Assembly (NCBI GenBank): GCA_036510575.1
Contig: DATCDR010000079.1
Coordinates: 1-20,576, forward strand
Source: DATCDR01 sp036510575
Lineage (GTDB): Bacteria; Actinomycetota; Acidimicrobiia; Acidimicrobiales; Bog-793
DNA length: 20,576 nt
Reading direction: 5' to 3'
Below the pieces are notes generated by a model that searched no databases, was not told where the DNA came from, and worked only from the letters and a program-made list of their open reading frames with translations. How positions within the stretch are numbered: position 1 is the first letter of the stretch; every line of letters starts with the position of its first letter. Shown here in pieces: positions 14,727-20,576 of the stretch. Position numbers and translations under genes: made by a program.

Positions 14727-15518
14727 CTATTGCGGGCTCGTCGCCACAAAGGTGTAGGCAACGCCGAGACGAGGATTCTCGACGGTGTCGAGAACCGTGG
14801 CACCGCTGACGATCGAGAGTGACTCCGCTCTCGCCGCGATAGTGATCGAGGCGCTCCCGTGCACTGCGACGCTGAGGGGCGAATGGGTTGGTTCGATCGT
14901 CTTTGCTAGCACGGTCTTAGAGCTGGTGGCCGGTGAGCGCACGACGAGCCAACACGGGTGCGAGATCGTCACCACGATCGAGTAGGAAGAGGTCGGAACT
15001 GAGTAGGTGATCGCCGACGACGTGGTCGATACGAGCGCTGCATGTGTCGCAGCTGGAGGGACACTCACGTGAGCGGCCTTCGGTTGGCTCTGGTCGGGCG
15101 CGACATAGGTCGCCCGGAGCGAATCGAAGGTAGTTGGGTCCACCCGTAAGGCAATGAGCGTGACCGAAGCCGCAACTAGTAACAGGGAGAGCGCCACTAC
15201 CGAGAACCGGAGAGCAACCGGTGCGGACGTTCTTTTGTTGTCTCGACCATTTCGGGTACCTTGCGTTGGTCGCTGGAGTTCGCGGCGTGCGGGTGGCGCG
15301 AGTAGCCGGCGCTCTGGCACCACGGGAAGAACGACCGTGTCGAAGAGGTCCGGTCGAGGTCGCTCGTCCGAGCTCGGTGCAGTCGCCGCAGCCAGAGGCG
15401 GCCCCACTATGGGTATCGCACGCGTGTCTGACGCTCGAAGGACGTGATCAGTGATCGCCTCCTCGGAGGTGGCGGGGTCGTGTTCGCTGGAAGCTGTCGT
15501 GCGATCCTCAGGTGTCAT
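14727..15518 (-). CDS. Single-pass membrane protein of unknown function
   Basis: Not recognised as a named gene. It has 263 residues with three parts. The cytoplasmic N-terminus (1-100) is low-complexity, rich in Ala, Thr, Pro and Arg, with no helix-turn-helix visible. One transmembrane segment lies at about residues 103-126 (ALRFSVVALSLLLVAASVTLIAL), after a basic stretch that fits inside-positive topology. The outer domain (about 127-263) is Ser/Thr/Val-rich and beta-like, with TISHPCWLVVRSPA and a regular strand pattern that faintly resembles the C-terminal beta domain of RodZ-type proteins; this resemblance is weak. The start is ATG at 15518, with GAGGG about seven bases upstream. It converges with the NIPSNAP-like gene, with a 39-bp gap. 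A sensor or cell-wall role is only a guess. Confidence 0.72.
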   Translation of the reverse strand: MTPEDRTTASSEHDPATSEEAITDHVLRASDTRAIPIVGPPLAAATAPSSDERPRPDLFDTVVLPVVPERRLLAPPARRELQRPTQGTRNGRDNKRTSAPVALRFSVVALSLLLVAASVTLIALRVDPTTFDSLRATYVAPDQSQPKAAHVSVPPAATHAALVSTTSSAITYSVPTSSYSIVVTISHPCWLVVRSPATSSKTVLAKTIEPTHSPLSVAVHGSASITIAARAESLSIVSGATVLDTVENPRLGVAYTFVATSPQ

Positions 15519-15790
15519 AGGTGGACCCTCGCCCGAACGAGTTGTTCAACACCCGCGAGGTCGGTAGCTCGTAGGCACTGGTAGCACGGCGTGTCGCGTG
15601 ATCGGCTACCCGCCACCCGGAGGTCTGGAGATGGTCGGTTCTTGGCGGGCAGACGTGCCACGCGCTTCGTACGTGTAGCTCCTCTCAGCGTGCTACGAAG
15701 GAGACTAGCGACCGTGGCGCGAACCACGGTCGTCCACTTCGACGTTTTCTACTCGCGCTCGTTTGACCGACACGCCGGTGCGTCCCCTCC
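15519..15790. other. Gap without a supported gene
   Basis: Frames on both strands are open but Arg-rich and without ribosome sites. Around 15559-15590 the bases resemble the D-arm of a tRNA, but no matching anticodon and T arms follow. I see nothing else that can be supported. Confidence 0.4.
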
Positions 15791-15895
15791 TCAGCCCTCG
15801 GTTCCCTCCGACTCGACAGGCTCTGGATTGTCTGCCTTGGCCTCTGGATCAGGGGGTTCGGGTTTTGGAGCCGGCTCGGGCTGGGGAATTGTCAT
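15791..15895 (-). CDS. Pro/Glu-rich micro-protein (34 aa)
   Basis: A short frame too small for usual gene calls. It starts with ATG at 15895, preceded by TAGGAGAGAGAC, which gives a strong Shine-Dalgarno sequence at good spacing. The product begins MTIPQPEPAPKPEPP and ends ESEGTEG before TGA at 15791. It is almost entirely Pro, Glu, Ala, Asp and Lys, so it should be extended and acidic, without a fold or membrane segment. It lies upstream of the single-pass membrane protein gene on the same strand, about 270 bp away. No homologue is known to me. The ribosome site is the main support; a chance frame remains possible. Confidence 0.45.
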   Translation of the reverse strand: MTIPQPEPAPKPEPPDPEAKADNPEPVESEGTEG

Positions 15896-16177
15896 GTCTC
15901 TCTCCTACCCGCATGCGTCATGGCAAAACCTTCTCCCAAGAGGAGCTACGCGGCATCTCCGCCAGGCGTGTCGCGCGCTGAAGTGCTGGTCGCAGGCTAT
16001 GGAGGTTTCCTCCGAGATGATCGATACTTTCGAACGAGCATCGTGGCGCGATTTGCTTGCTCGACGCGTTGGCGACACGGGACGGAGGCAGATTGTCCAG
16101 AACGCTGCTGGCTCAGGCGCTCGCGGTCGGCGGGGATGGTTGCACCGATCGAAATCTCGCCACGGAGATAGCGGGCT
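15896..16177. other. Gap with scattered protein-like fragments
   Basis: No intact gene. Minus-strand frames contain short stretches that recall other families (a WRIESGER-like run near 16200-16230 and a RATMLVRK run near 16035-16060), but they do not join into one product. The area may be decayed sequence. It must also hold the start signals of the micro-ORF and of the DUF998-like gene. Confidence 0.4.
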
Positions 16178-17011
16178 ATGGGCTTTAGCAGCGGCAAATT
16201 GCGCTCGCCGGATTCGATGCGCCAAAGCGGCGAACGGCTCCAGGCGCGCGCCGAAGACTGGGGCGAGGCGCAACGCGCCCGTTACCTGGTTCTTCGCGCA
16301 TCTCCGCGCCTTGCAGCCCTCCGTGACCGCATCGCCAAGTCACACCGCGGCATCGCGGTACTCCTCGTTGGGCTTGTGGCGGCACTTGCGTATTGCTCAT
16401 GGCCCGTTGGATACCTCGTGAATCCCTCACTCGCTGCGGGCGCGCTGGCGAGCGAACTTGACGCGCGCGGCCAGCCGTACAGCTGGTTGTTTATCCTGCT
16501 CGATTGCGCGACCGGAGCTGCGGCGCTTCTCGTCGTGCGTCTCACATGGCCGAGTCGCGGATCGGTGAACACGACATGGCGGCGCGCCGGTCTTATCAGT
16601 TACGCCCTCTTTGGCATCTCGACCGGCATTGATGCCCTGGTCCCAGTAGGTTGCGGCTCGGTGTCGCTCGATCGTTGTGGAGTGAGCCTGTCGCGAGTGA
16701 ATGCCGACGACATCTTGACCGCGATCGCGATGCTTGCACTGTTCGTGGCTGCGCTCTGTGCCCAAGTTCACGCGACTCGAGATCGTTCGTGGAGCCCACT
16801 ATCGATTAGCTCGCTCGTCGTACTGGCACTTTGGAGCGCCTGTGGACTCGTCTTCCTCGCCGCCTCGTTCTCATACCGGCCAGCGATTCCACTCCAGCAT
16901 CTGACTTTGGCCCTCACGAGCGCCGTGGTCTTCGTCGTGCCTGCTCTAGGTGCACGCTGGCGGGCAAGAGAGTCGATTGGCAGCCGCTCACCTGATCGAG
17001 TGCCTACCTGA
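16178..17011 (+). CDS. DUF998-like integral membrane protein
   Basis: Up to 277 residues with about six membrane segments: roughly 67-85 (GIAVLLVGLVAALAYCSWPVGYL), 106-123 (SWLFILLDCATGAAALLVV), 140-158, 173-196 (ILTAIAMLALFVAALCAQV), 209-230 and 240-258. The YLVNPSLAAGALASELDARGQPYSW segment and the Cys-containing loop after the third helix match the DUF998 pattern, whose function is unknown. The N-terminus is basic and cytoplasmic. The start is uncertain: ATG at 16178 has GGAG ten bases upstream, and ATG at 16217 is an in-frame alternative with a poorer site. The stop codon lies inside a large hairpin. The upstream region looks decayed, so the 5' end could be altered. Confidence 0.75.
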   Translation: MGFSSGKLRSPDSMRQSGERLQARAEDWGEAQRARYLVLRASPRLAALRDRIAKSHRGIAVLLVGLVAALAYCSWPVGYLVNPSLAAGALASELDARGQPYSWLFILLDCATGAAALLVVRLTWPSRGSVNTTWRRAGLISYALFGISTGIDALVPVGCGSVSLDRCGVSLSRVNADDILTAIAMLALFVAALCAQVHATRDRSWSPLSISSLVVLALWSACGLVFLAASFSYRPAIPLQHLTLALTSAVVFVVPALGARWRARESIGSRSPDRVPT

Positions 17012-17032
17012 CACTCGATCAGGGGAGCGGCT
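16982..17032. terminator. Large hairpin over the 3' end of the DUF998-like gene
   Basis: CCTGATCGAGTG (16991-17002) pairs perfectly with CACTCGATCAGG (17012-17023) around a 9-nt loop. After one A-G mismatch the stem continues with AGCCGCTC (16982-16989) against GAGCGGCT (17025-17032), giving 20 pairs in total. The TGA stop at 17009-17011 is in the loop. There is no T tract. It separates this gene from the convergent DUF6458 gene and may stop transcription from either side. Confidence 0.6.
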
Positions 17033-17090
17033 CCATGCCGCTGCCATATCGGGGCCAAGGCGTCGATCGCACCCGGCCCCGGAAGGTTGA

Positions 17091-17348
17091 TTAGTAAGCG
17101 CGCTCCTCACTCGTCGTGGTCGTTATCCCCGTCGGACCAGAGACCGTCGTTCGCCTTCTCGTGCCAGCGCTTCCGCCGAAGCCGCCCCACGAACTCCAGA
17201 ACGCGAGCGACAGGACAAATGCGACACCACCGACGATCATGAGAATCACGCCAATCGAGTGAATGTTGAAGTTCGTCGTCGTAACCGCTACCGCAAAGCG
17301 CAATATTGCACCGACTGCGAAGATAACGAGGCTCGTTCCGATGCCCAT
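17091..17348 (-). CDS. DUF6458-like small membrane protein
   Basis: An 85-residue protein with two membrane segments: residues 3-22 (IGTSLVIFAVGAILRFAVAV) and about 30-52 (SIGVILMIVGGVAFVLSLAFW), separated by the short loop TTTNFNIH. This MGIG start, the ILRFAV run and the WSSWGGFGG end of the second helix are typical of the actinobacterial DUF6458 family, of unknown function. The C-terminal tail is Arg/Thr-rich (TRRRTTVSGPTG) and probably cytoplasmic. The start is ATG at 17348, with GGAGA about seven bases upstream. A 20-bp tandem direct repeat lies just upstream of the ribosome site. Confidence 0.88.
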   Translation of the reverse strand: MGIGTSLVIFAVGAILRFAVAVTTTNFNIHSIGVILMIVGGVAFVLSLAFWSSWGGFGGSAGTRRRTTVSGPTGITTTTSEERAY

Positions 17349-17357
17349 TTATGTCTC

Positions 17358-17400
17358 CTGGCTCTTGATCCAGCTGAGCGCTGGCTCTTGATCCAGCTGA
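17358..17400. repeat. Perfect 20-bp tandem direct repeat before the DUF6458 gene
   Basis: CTGGCTCTTGATCCAGCTGA occurs at 17358-17377 and again, without a mismatch, at 17381-17400, with GCG between (23-bp period, close to two helical turns). Each copy contains the palindrome CAGCTG. The first copy begins ten bases from the DUF6458 start codon, beside its ribosome site, so it would be in the leader or at the promoter. Protein binding or replication slippage are both possible. Confidence 0.85.
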
Positions 17401-17713
17401 TCGGATCTGGGCTAGTAGCTACCCGACCTTGCACCTCGTCAAACGTGGAGAGCTGTTGCCGCGGAAGGCATTGCGCATCGACGGGTGGACTTATGCAGGT
17501 AGACGCGCCGCGCCGAGGCATCGATCAGCCGCGACGCGGAGTCGCGTAGGCCTGAGAGTCTCGGTTAACGAGCACTACCGCCAGTAGCCCGACTCGAAGC
17601 GTCTCATCGTTGGAACGCCTCGGAATAGACCGTCTCGTGCGAGCGATGGACTTCGGAGATCTGGCGTCGTTCATGATGTAGCGATAAGCCCGGCACCGGT
17701 GTGCCTAGCCGTA
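17401..17713. other. Gap between DUF6458 and the cupin gene
   Basis: No supported gene and no clear RNA. Short inverted repeats are present (ACGCG/CGCGT near 17535, GGCAC/GTGCC near 17690) but none is striking. The promoter of the DUF6458 gene should lie in its left part. Confidence 0.4.
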
Positions 17714-18178
17714 TTAGCCAACAGCTCGCTCGGCCCAGCGATCGGGCTCGAGCCACTCGCCCTCGGTCTCCGTCCTCAGTTTGGCGAGATAGGTAGATCG
17801 CTCATCAGAGTAGAAGTTCATCGTTCGAATTGGTGGCGAGTACACGTGCACGCTGAGCGCGGGCCCGCTCGTCGGATTCCAGCGATCGTGGACATGTCGC
17901 GGCTCGAGGCTTCGGCGAGTGCCGGGCCGAAGCCGAAGGGTCGTGAGGGGGCCTCGTTCGACGAGGTCTGTCGATACCTCCCGGAGTTGACCGGACACGA
18001 CTTGATATGCCCCGCGAGAGTCACCGTGGTCATGTAGGCCGACGTAGGCCGAAGAAGCCCACGCGATGATCCACGCTTCTACTGCGTCGGTTCGAAAGCG
18101 CCGGATATAGCGTCGCCCTTCGATCGATCCCGGTGTCGGGCGCTTCCATCGTGATCTGATCGCAGATCTCCCCAACAA
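17714..18178 (-). CDS. Cysteine dioxygenase-type cupin, probably frameshifted at its 5' end
   Basis: A cupin of the cysteine dioxygenase family, which oxidises cysteine to cysteine sulfinate with one ferrous ion held by three His. Present are the lead-in DAVEAWIIAWASSAYVGLHDHGDSRGAYQVVSGQL with the first two ligands (H49, H51), and PRHVHDRWN with the third (H97 or H95), then PALSVHVYSPPIRTMNFY, a family signature. The downstream part is in good order. The annotated frame opens only at a TTG (18178) with no ribosome site. Upstream, a neighbouring frame with better codon use reads LLRLVGEICDQITMEAP and joins as GID-EGRRYIRRF if one base near 18121-18128 is removed. No start codon is visible in that upstream frame, so a second lesion or an unusual start is needed. 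It is divergent from a rhodanese gene. Confidence 0.72.
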   Translation of the reverse strand: MLGRSAIRSRWKRPTPGSIEGRRYIRRFRTDAVEAWIIAWASSAYVGLHDHGDSRGAYQVVSGQLREVSTDLVERGPLTTLRLRPGTRRSLEPRHVHDRWNPTSGPALSVHVYSPPIRTMNFYSDERSTYLAKLRTETEGEWLEPDRWAERAVG

Positions 18179-18427
18179 GACGGAGAAGCTTGAATTTGTG
18201 CTGAGGGATGGAGGAGTCGAGCGAGACGATCAGGGTCGAGGTTCGGAGCGCCCTCGTCGGCTAGACCGTCGAGTGAAGGTGGCATCGAGCACGGCAACGT
18301 CGCTCCGCGCGTAGGTAGCGGTGCGCCCAAATATCGGTCACGGGGGCCGCGCTCGGGTATCGCTATCGGAGACCAACTTGTCGTCAACTTTTGGTCCTGA
18401 CCATCGAGGCGCACGAAGGAGAACAAA

Positions 18428-18814
18428 TTGAGTGCCATTGAAGCGATGCTCGCTAGCGCACGAGTTGGTCTCGAGCGTGTCCGCGTAGAGGATCTCGATG
18501 CCGCATTGGCAAGCGGAGCGCTTGTCGTCGACATCCGTCCCGATCGCGATCGGGACGCGGAAGGTTCGATTCCTGGTGCGGTCGTGCTCGAACGCAACGT
18601 GCTCGAGTGGCGCCTCGATCCGACGAGCGCGGACGCGATTCCAGAAGCTGACACGAGTCGTTGGGTGATCATCGTCTGCAATGAGGGCTACGCCTCCTCG
18701 CTCGCCGCGAATGCACTACGCGAGCTGGGACTCCAAAGGGCGAGCGATCTAGACGGTGGATACCGGGCGTGGCGGTCCTACAAGGAGGCCGAGGACGAGG
18801 CCGGTTCCCGCTAG
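18428..18814 (+). CDS. Rhodanese-like sulfurtransferase
   Basis: A single-domain rhodanese of 128 residues, which moves a sulfane sulfur through a persulfide on its active cysteine. The fold landmarks are in place: ALVVDIRPDRDRDAEGSIPGAVVLER (31-56) with D35, and the active loop VIIVCNEGYASSLAANAL with C84. DLDGGYRAWRSYKEAE closes the domain. The loop CNEGYAS is the form common in actinobacterial genes next to cysteine dioxygenases. The start is TTG at 18428 with AAGGAG at 18416-18421, an excellent site. The divergent cupin suggests a joint role in cysteine sulfur breakdown. Confidence 0.92.
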   Translation: MSAIEAMLASARVGLERVRVEDLDAALASGALVVDIRPDRDRDAEGSIPGAVVLERNVLEWRLDPTSADAIPEADTSRWVIIVCNEGYASSLAANALRELGLQRASDLDGGYRAWRSYKEAEDEAGSR

Positions 18815-18831
18815 CTTGCCAGGTGGATGGT

Positions 18832-19557
18832 CTAGACGATCGCAGCGTCAGGCGCCGCAGCCACTCGCGAACCTGAGGCGGTCCTTCGAGACGAGACTGG
18901 AAGCACCAACCGGTAGAGGCAGAGAAACGCGAGATCGGTAAGCCCCGCTAGCACTGCCACGAGCAACGCGCCGGAGAACGATTCGACGGTGTCGTTGGTG
19001 GCGAGACCGGCGAAGATGAAATCGCCGAGATCATTGAACGTGACGTACGCGGCAAGTGTCGATGTCGCCACCACCTCGACTGCGGCGGTGCGAATTCCTG
19101 CGACGGCGAGCGGAGCGGCGAGTGGGACTTCAACTCGGATGAATCGCTGCCAAGACGACATGCCGACCGCCTTGGCCGCCTCGATGACCTCAGCATCCAC
19201 ACCCCGCATCGACACGTAGGCGTTGGTCAGTATCGGTGGTATTGCGAGAGCTACGAGTGCGAGAAACGAGGCGTAGAAGCCATCGCCCTTGAGCGAGATG
19301 ATCGGCCACGTGACGAGCAGCGTCAAGAGCGCGAGCGATGGCACCGCGCGGGCGGCATTCGCGGCATTGACTGCGAAGAAGCCGCCCCGACGGGTGTGAC
19401 CGAGCGCAAATCCAATCCCGACTCCGATGAGGATCGAGGTGCCGATGACCGCGGCCGACAGCTCGACTTGAGAGACCGCACGGACAACGATGCCGTCGGG
19501 CCCGCTCCAGTTGGCAGACGAGGTCAGCCATTGCGCGACTTCCGTGAGAAAGCGCAT
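18832..19557 (-). CDS. ABC transporter permease, osmoprotectant (OpuC/ProW-like) type
   Basis: A 241-residue inner-membrane subunit of a glycine betaine/choline/proline-type importer. It has about five to six helices: AAVIGTSILIGVGIGFALG, VPSLALLTLLVTW, FYASFLALVALAIPPILTNAYV, AVAGIRTAAVEVVATSTLAAYV and ALLVAVLAGLTDLAFLCLYRLVL. The cytoplasmic EAA loop that docks on the ATPase is EAAKAVGMSSWQRFIRVEVPLAAP. The start is ATG at 19557, which shares one base with the stop of the upstream permease (TGATG), so the pair is translated together. The substrate-binding protein is not in the window. The Ala/Arg-rich tail after the last helix is not conserved. Confidence 0.92.
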   Translation of the reverse strand: MRFLTEVAQWLTSSANWSGPDGIVVRAVSQVELSAAVIGTSILIGVGIGFALGHTRRGGFFAVNAANAARAVPSLALLTLLVTWPIISLKGDGFYASFLALVALAIPPILTNAYVSMRGVDAEVIEAAKAVGMSSWQRFIRVEVPLAAPLAVAGIRTAAVEVVATSTLAAYVTFNDLGDFIFAGLATNDTVESFSGALLVAVLAGLTDLAFLCLYRLVLPVSSRRTASGSRVAAAPDAAIV

Positions 19558-20231
19558 CAGGCTTCGATCTGCCGCCAGCGGACGATGATCCGCTCGAGTA
19601 GTACGAATGTCGCGTCACCTACTGCGGCGAGCGCCATCGAGAGCACCAGGCCGACGACGGTCGGCGTGTAGAAGTAGTCGTGCAAGCCGGTGATGATCAA
19701 CTGGCCGAGGCCACCCCACTCGATAAAGGCGGTGATCGTTACGAGTCCTACCACGGTCACGGTCGCGACCCGTAGCCCGGCGAAGAGCGAGGGCAGTGCG
19801 AGGGGAAGATAGACGCGGATCATCGCGCCCGTCGGCGTGAATCCCATCGCCGTCGCGGCCTCTCGGACCTCGTCGGTCGCGGCGTCAAGGCCGGTGAGGA
19901 CGTTGCGTATCAAAATGAGGAGGGTGTAACCGGTGAGCGCGACCTCAGCGGTAAGGAGTGAGAAGTAGCCGGTGACCGGCTGGATCAAGACGAAGAGCGC
20001 AAGCGACGGAATCGTATAGAGCAGCCCGGCAAAACCGAGAATCGCGCCCCGTGCCCAGTGGAAGCGCCAAGCGATCAGGGCGGTTGGAACCGAGAGCGCC
20101 AGTCCGCAGCCGACGGCGATGCCCGTGAGCTCGGCGTGTTGCGCGATGGCATTTGCGATAACTCCGGCGTTTGTTCCAATCCACGACCAGTCGATGAAAG
20201 GAGCAGAGGAAGCCAGGAGCGCGCCGAGCAT
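19557..20231 (-). CDS. ABC transporter permease, osmoprotectant (OpuC/ProW-like) type
   Basis: A 224-residue partner of the downstream permease, forming the membrane channel as a heterodimer in this family. Helices include ELTGIAVGCGLALSVPTALIAW, GAILGFAGLLYTIPSLALFVLI, SLLTAEVALTGYTLLILIRNVLTG and TVVGLVTITAFIEWGGLGQLIITG. The EAA loop is EAATAMGFTPTGAMIRVYLPLALPSL. The YTIPSLALF stretch is characteristic of OpuCB/OpuCD-type permeases. The start is ATG at 20231 with only a weak ribosome site. It is divergent from the ATPase gene, 69 bp away, so the two halves of the transporter are controlled from one shared region. Confidence 0.93.
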   Translation of the reverse strand: MLGALLASSAPFIDWSWIGTNAGVIANAIAQHAELTGIAVGCGLALSVPTALIAWRFHWARGAILGFAGLLYTIPSLALFVLIQPVTGYFSLLTAEVALTGYTLLILIRNVLTGLDAATDEVREAATAMGFTPTGAMIRVYLPLALPSLFAGLRVATVTVVGLVTITAFIEWGGLGQLIITGLHDYFYTPTVVGLVLSMALAAVGDATFVLLERIIVRWRQIEA

Positions 20232-20283
20232 CTCGCAACATTACCGAGGCGCCGCGCGACGCCTCGTCGGCGCGCCGGCCGAC

Positions 20284-20292
20284 TGTTAGCGT
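20284..20292 (+). promoter_or_regulatory. Extended -10 box for a leaderless ATPase transcript
   Basis: TG-T-TAGCGT (20284-20292) matches TGnTAnnnT. It ends eight bases before the ATG at 20301, the spacing expected when transcription begins at the start codon. No Shine-Dalgarno sequence precedes the ATG. Confidence 0.45.
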
Positions 20293-20300
20293 CACTCCGC

Positions 20301-20576
20301 ATGATTGAGCTGCGATCGGTTTCGAAGCGATATCACGACGGCGCCGCGGCAGTCGACGATCTGAGCCTCACGATCGAGTCCGGCGAGATCTGCATCCTCA
20401 TCGGCCCATCCGGGTGTGGGAAGACCACGACGCTTCGGATGATCAATCGCTTGATCGAGCCGACTTCTGGGGACATCCTGATCGACGCGGTTGATGTGCT
20501 CGCCCTCGATCCGGTTCAGCTTCGTCGTGGCATTGGCTTCGTAATGCAAAACGGTGGCCTCTTCCCACATCGACGA
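20301..20576 (+). CDS. ABC transporter ATP-binding protein, osmoprotectant type (3' end outside window)
   Basis: The first 92 codons of the ATPase that should power the two adjacent permeases. Walker A is GPSGCGKTTTLRMINRLIEPTSGDI (from residue 35, K41 binding phosphate), and the family-specific RMINRLIEPTSG wording points to betaine/carnitine/choline systems. The Q-loop is FVMQNGGLFPH (Q83). The signature motif, Walker B and possible CBS domains lie beyond the window. The ATG at 20301 has no ribosome site and seems to be leaderless. It is divergent from the permeases, unlike the usual single operon of such systems. Confidence 0.95.
   Translation, partial: MIELRSVSKRYHDGAAAVDDLSLTIESGEICILIGPSGCGKTTTLRMINRLIEPTSGDILIDAVDVLALDPVQLRRGIGFVMQNGGLFPHRR

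Noticed and set aside
15559..15640. Bases resembling a tRNA D arm (GGTAGCTCGTAGGCACTGGTAGCAC, split in my reading).
   Set aside because: No acceptor pairing, anticodon stem or T-loop could be fitted downstream.
15905..16230. Minus-strand fragments recalling an IS30-type transposase (RATMLVRK, LAEMPRSSSWEK) or a helix-turn-helix protein (WRIESGER).
   Set aside because: The pieces lie in different frames, lack catalytic residues and have no inverted-repeat ends; similarity is too weak. A translated search against transposases would decide.
15591..16421. Long plus-strand open frame of 276 codons.
   Set aside because: Low-complexity, Arg/Ser-rich composition, no ribosome site, overlaps the DUF998-like gene in another frame and the antisense micro-ORF.
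18079..18681. 200-codon minus-strand frame spanning the rhodanese gene and cupin start.
   Set aside because: Its right half is antisense to the rhodanese. A LDPDRLARLL stretch near 18220 is protein-like, but codon use there favours a neighbouring frame.

Overview
The window is a high-GC segment with short intergenic gaps and many GTG and TTG starts. Actinobacterial family members dominate: a DUF6458 membrane protein, a secreted COG4315-type repeat protein, an actinobacterial-style MsrA, an MMPL transporter and a zinc-finger anti-sigma factor. I infer an actinobacterium. An acidimicrobial, possibly iron-exposed lineage would fit the redox and iron genes, but the sequence does not prove this.

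Left part (1-3.8 kb): the 3' end of a citrate synthase, a conserved 301-residue protein of unknown function on the minus strand, and a divergent MFS exporter/TetR pair. The exporter promoter is readable: a -35 and -10 box 17 bp apart whose spacer is filled by a 17-bp palindrome, with a second related site at the expected transcription start. This looks like a self-contained drug-responsive switch.

Oxidative-damage block (4-6.4 kb): msrB and msrA overlap by ATGA on the plus strand. Convergent to them, a peroxiredoxin overlaps a VIT/CCC1-type iron/manganese transporter by GTGA. Together they cover methionine sulfoxide repair, peroxide removal and probable metal removal.

Cell-envelope block (6.7-12.7 kb): an ECF sigma factor and its membrane zinc-finger anti-sigma factor overlap by ATGA. 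They are followed by a secreted COG4315 repeat protein, then, on the minus strand, a Rieske oxygenase of the phthalate-dioxygenase type and an MMPL exporter. Upstream of the exporter lies a cluster of inverted and direct repeats.

Decayed and small-gene zone (12.9-18.3 kb): a small possible protein, an ABC-exporter ATPase pseudogene with several independent lesions, a NIPSNAP-like protein, a single-pass membrane protein, a 34-residue Pro/Glu-rich micro-ORF with a strong ribosome site, a DUF998-like membrane protein ending in a large hairpin, and a DUF6458 protein preceded by a 20-bp tandem direct repeat. A cysteine-dioxygenase-type cupin appears frameshifted near its 5' end.

Right end (18.4-20.6 kb): a rhodanese divergent from the cupin, then two osmoprotectant-type ABC permeases on the minus strand. 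The matching ATPase is on the plus strand and runs off the window; its start looks leaderless. No tRNA, rRNA, CRISPR array or intact mobile element was found.
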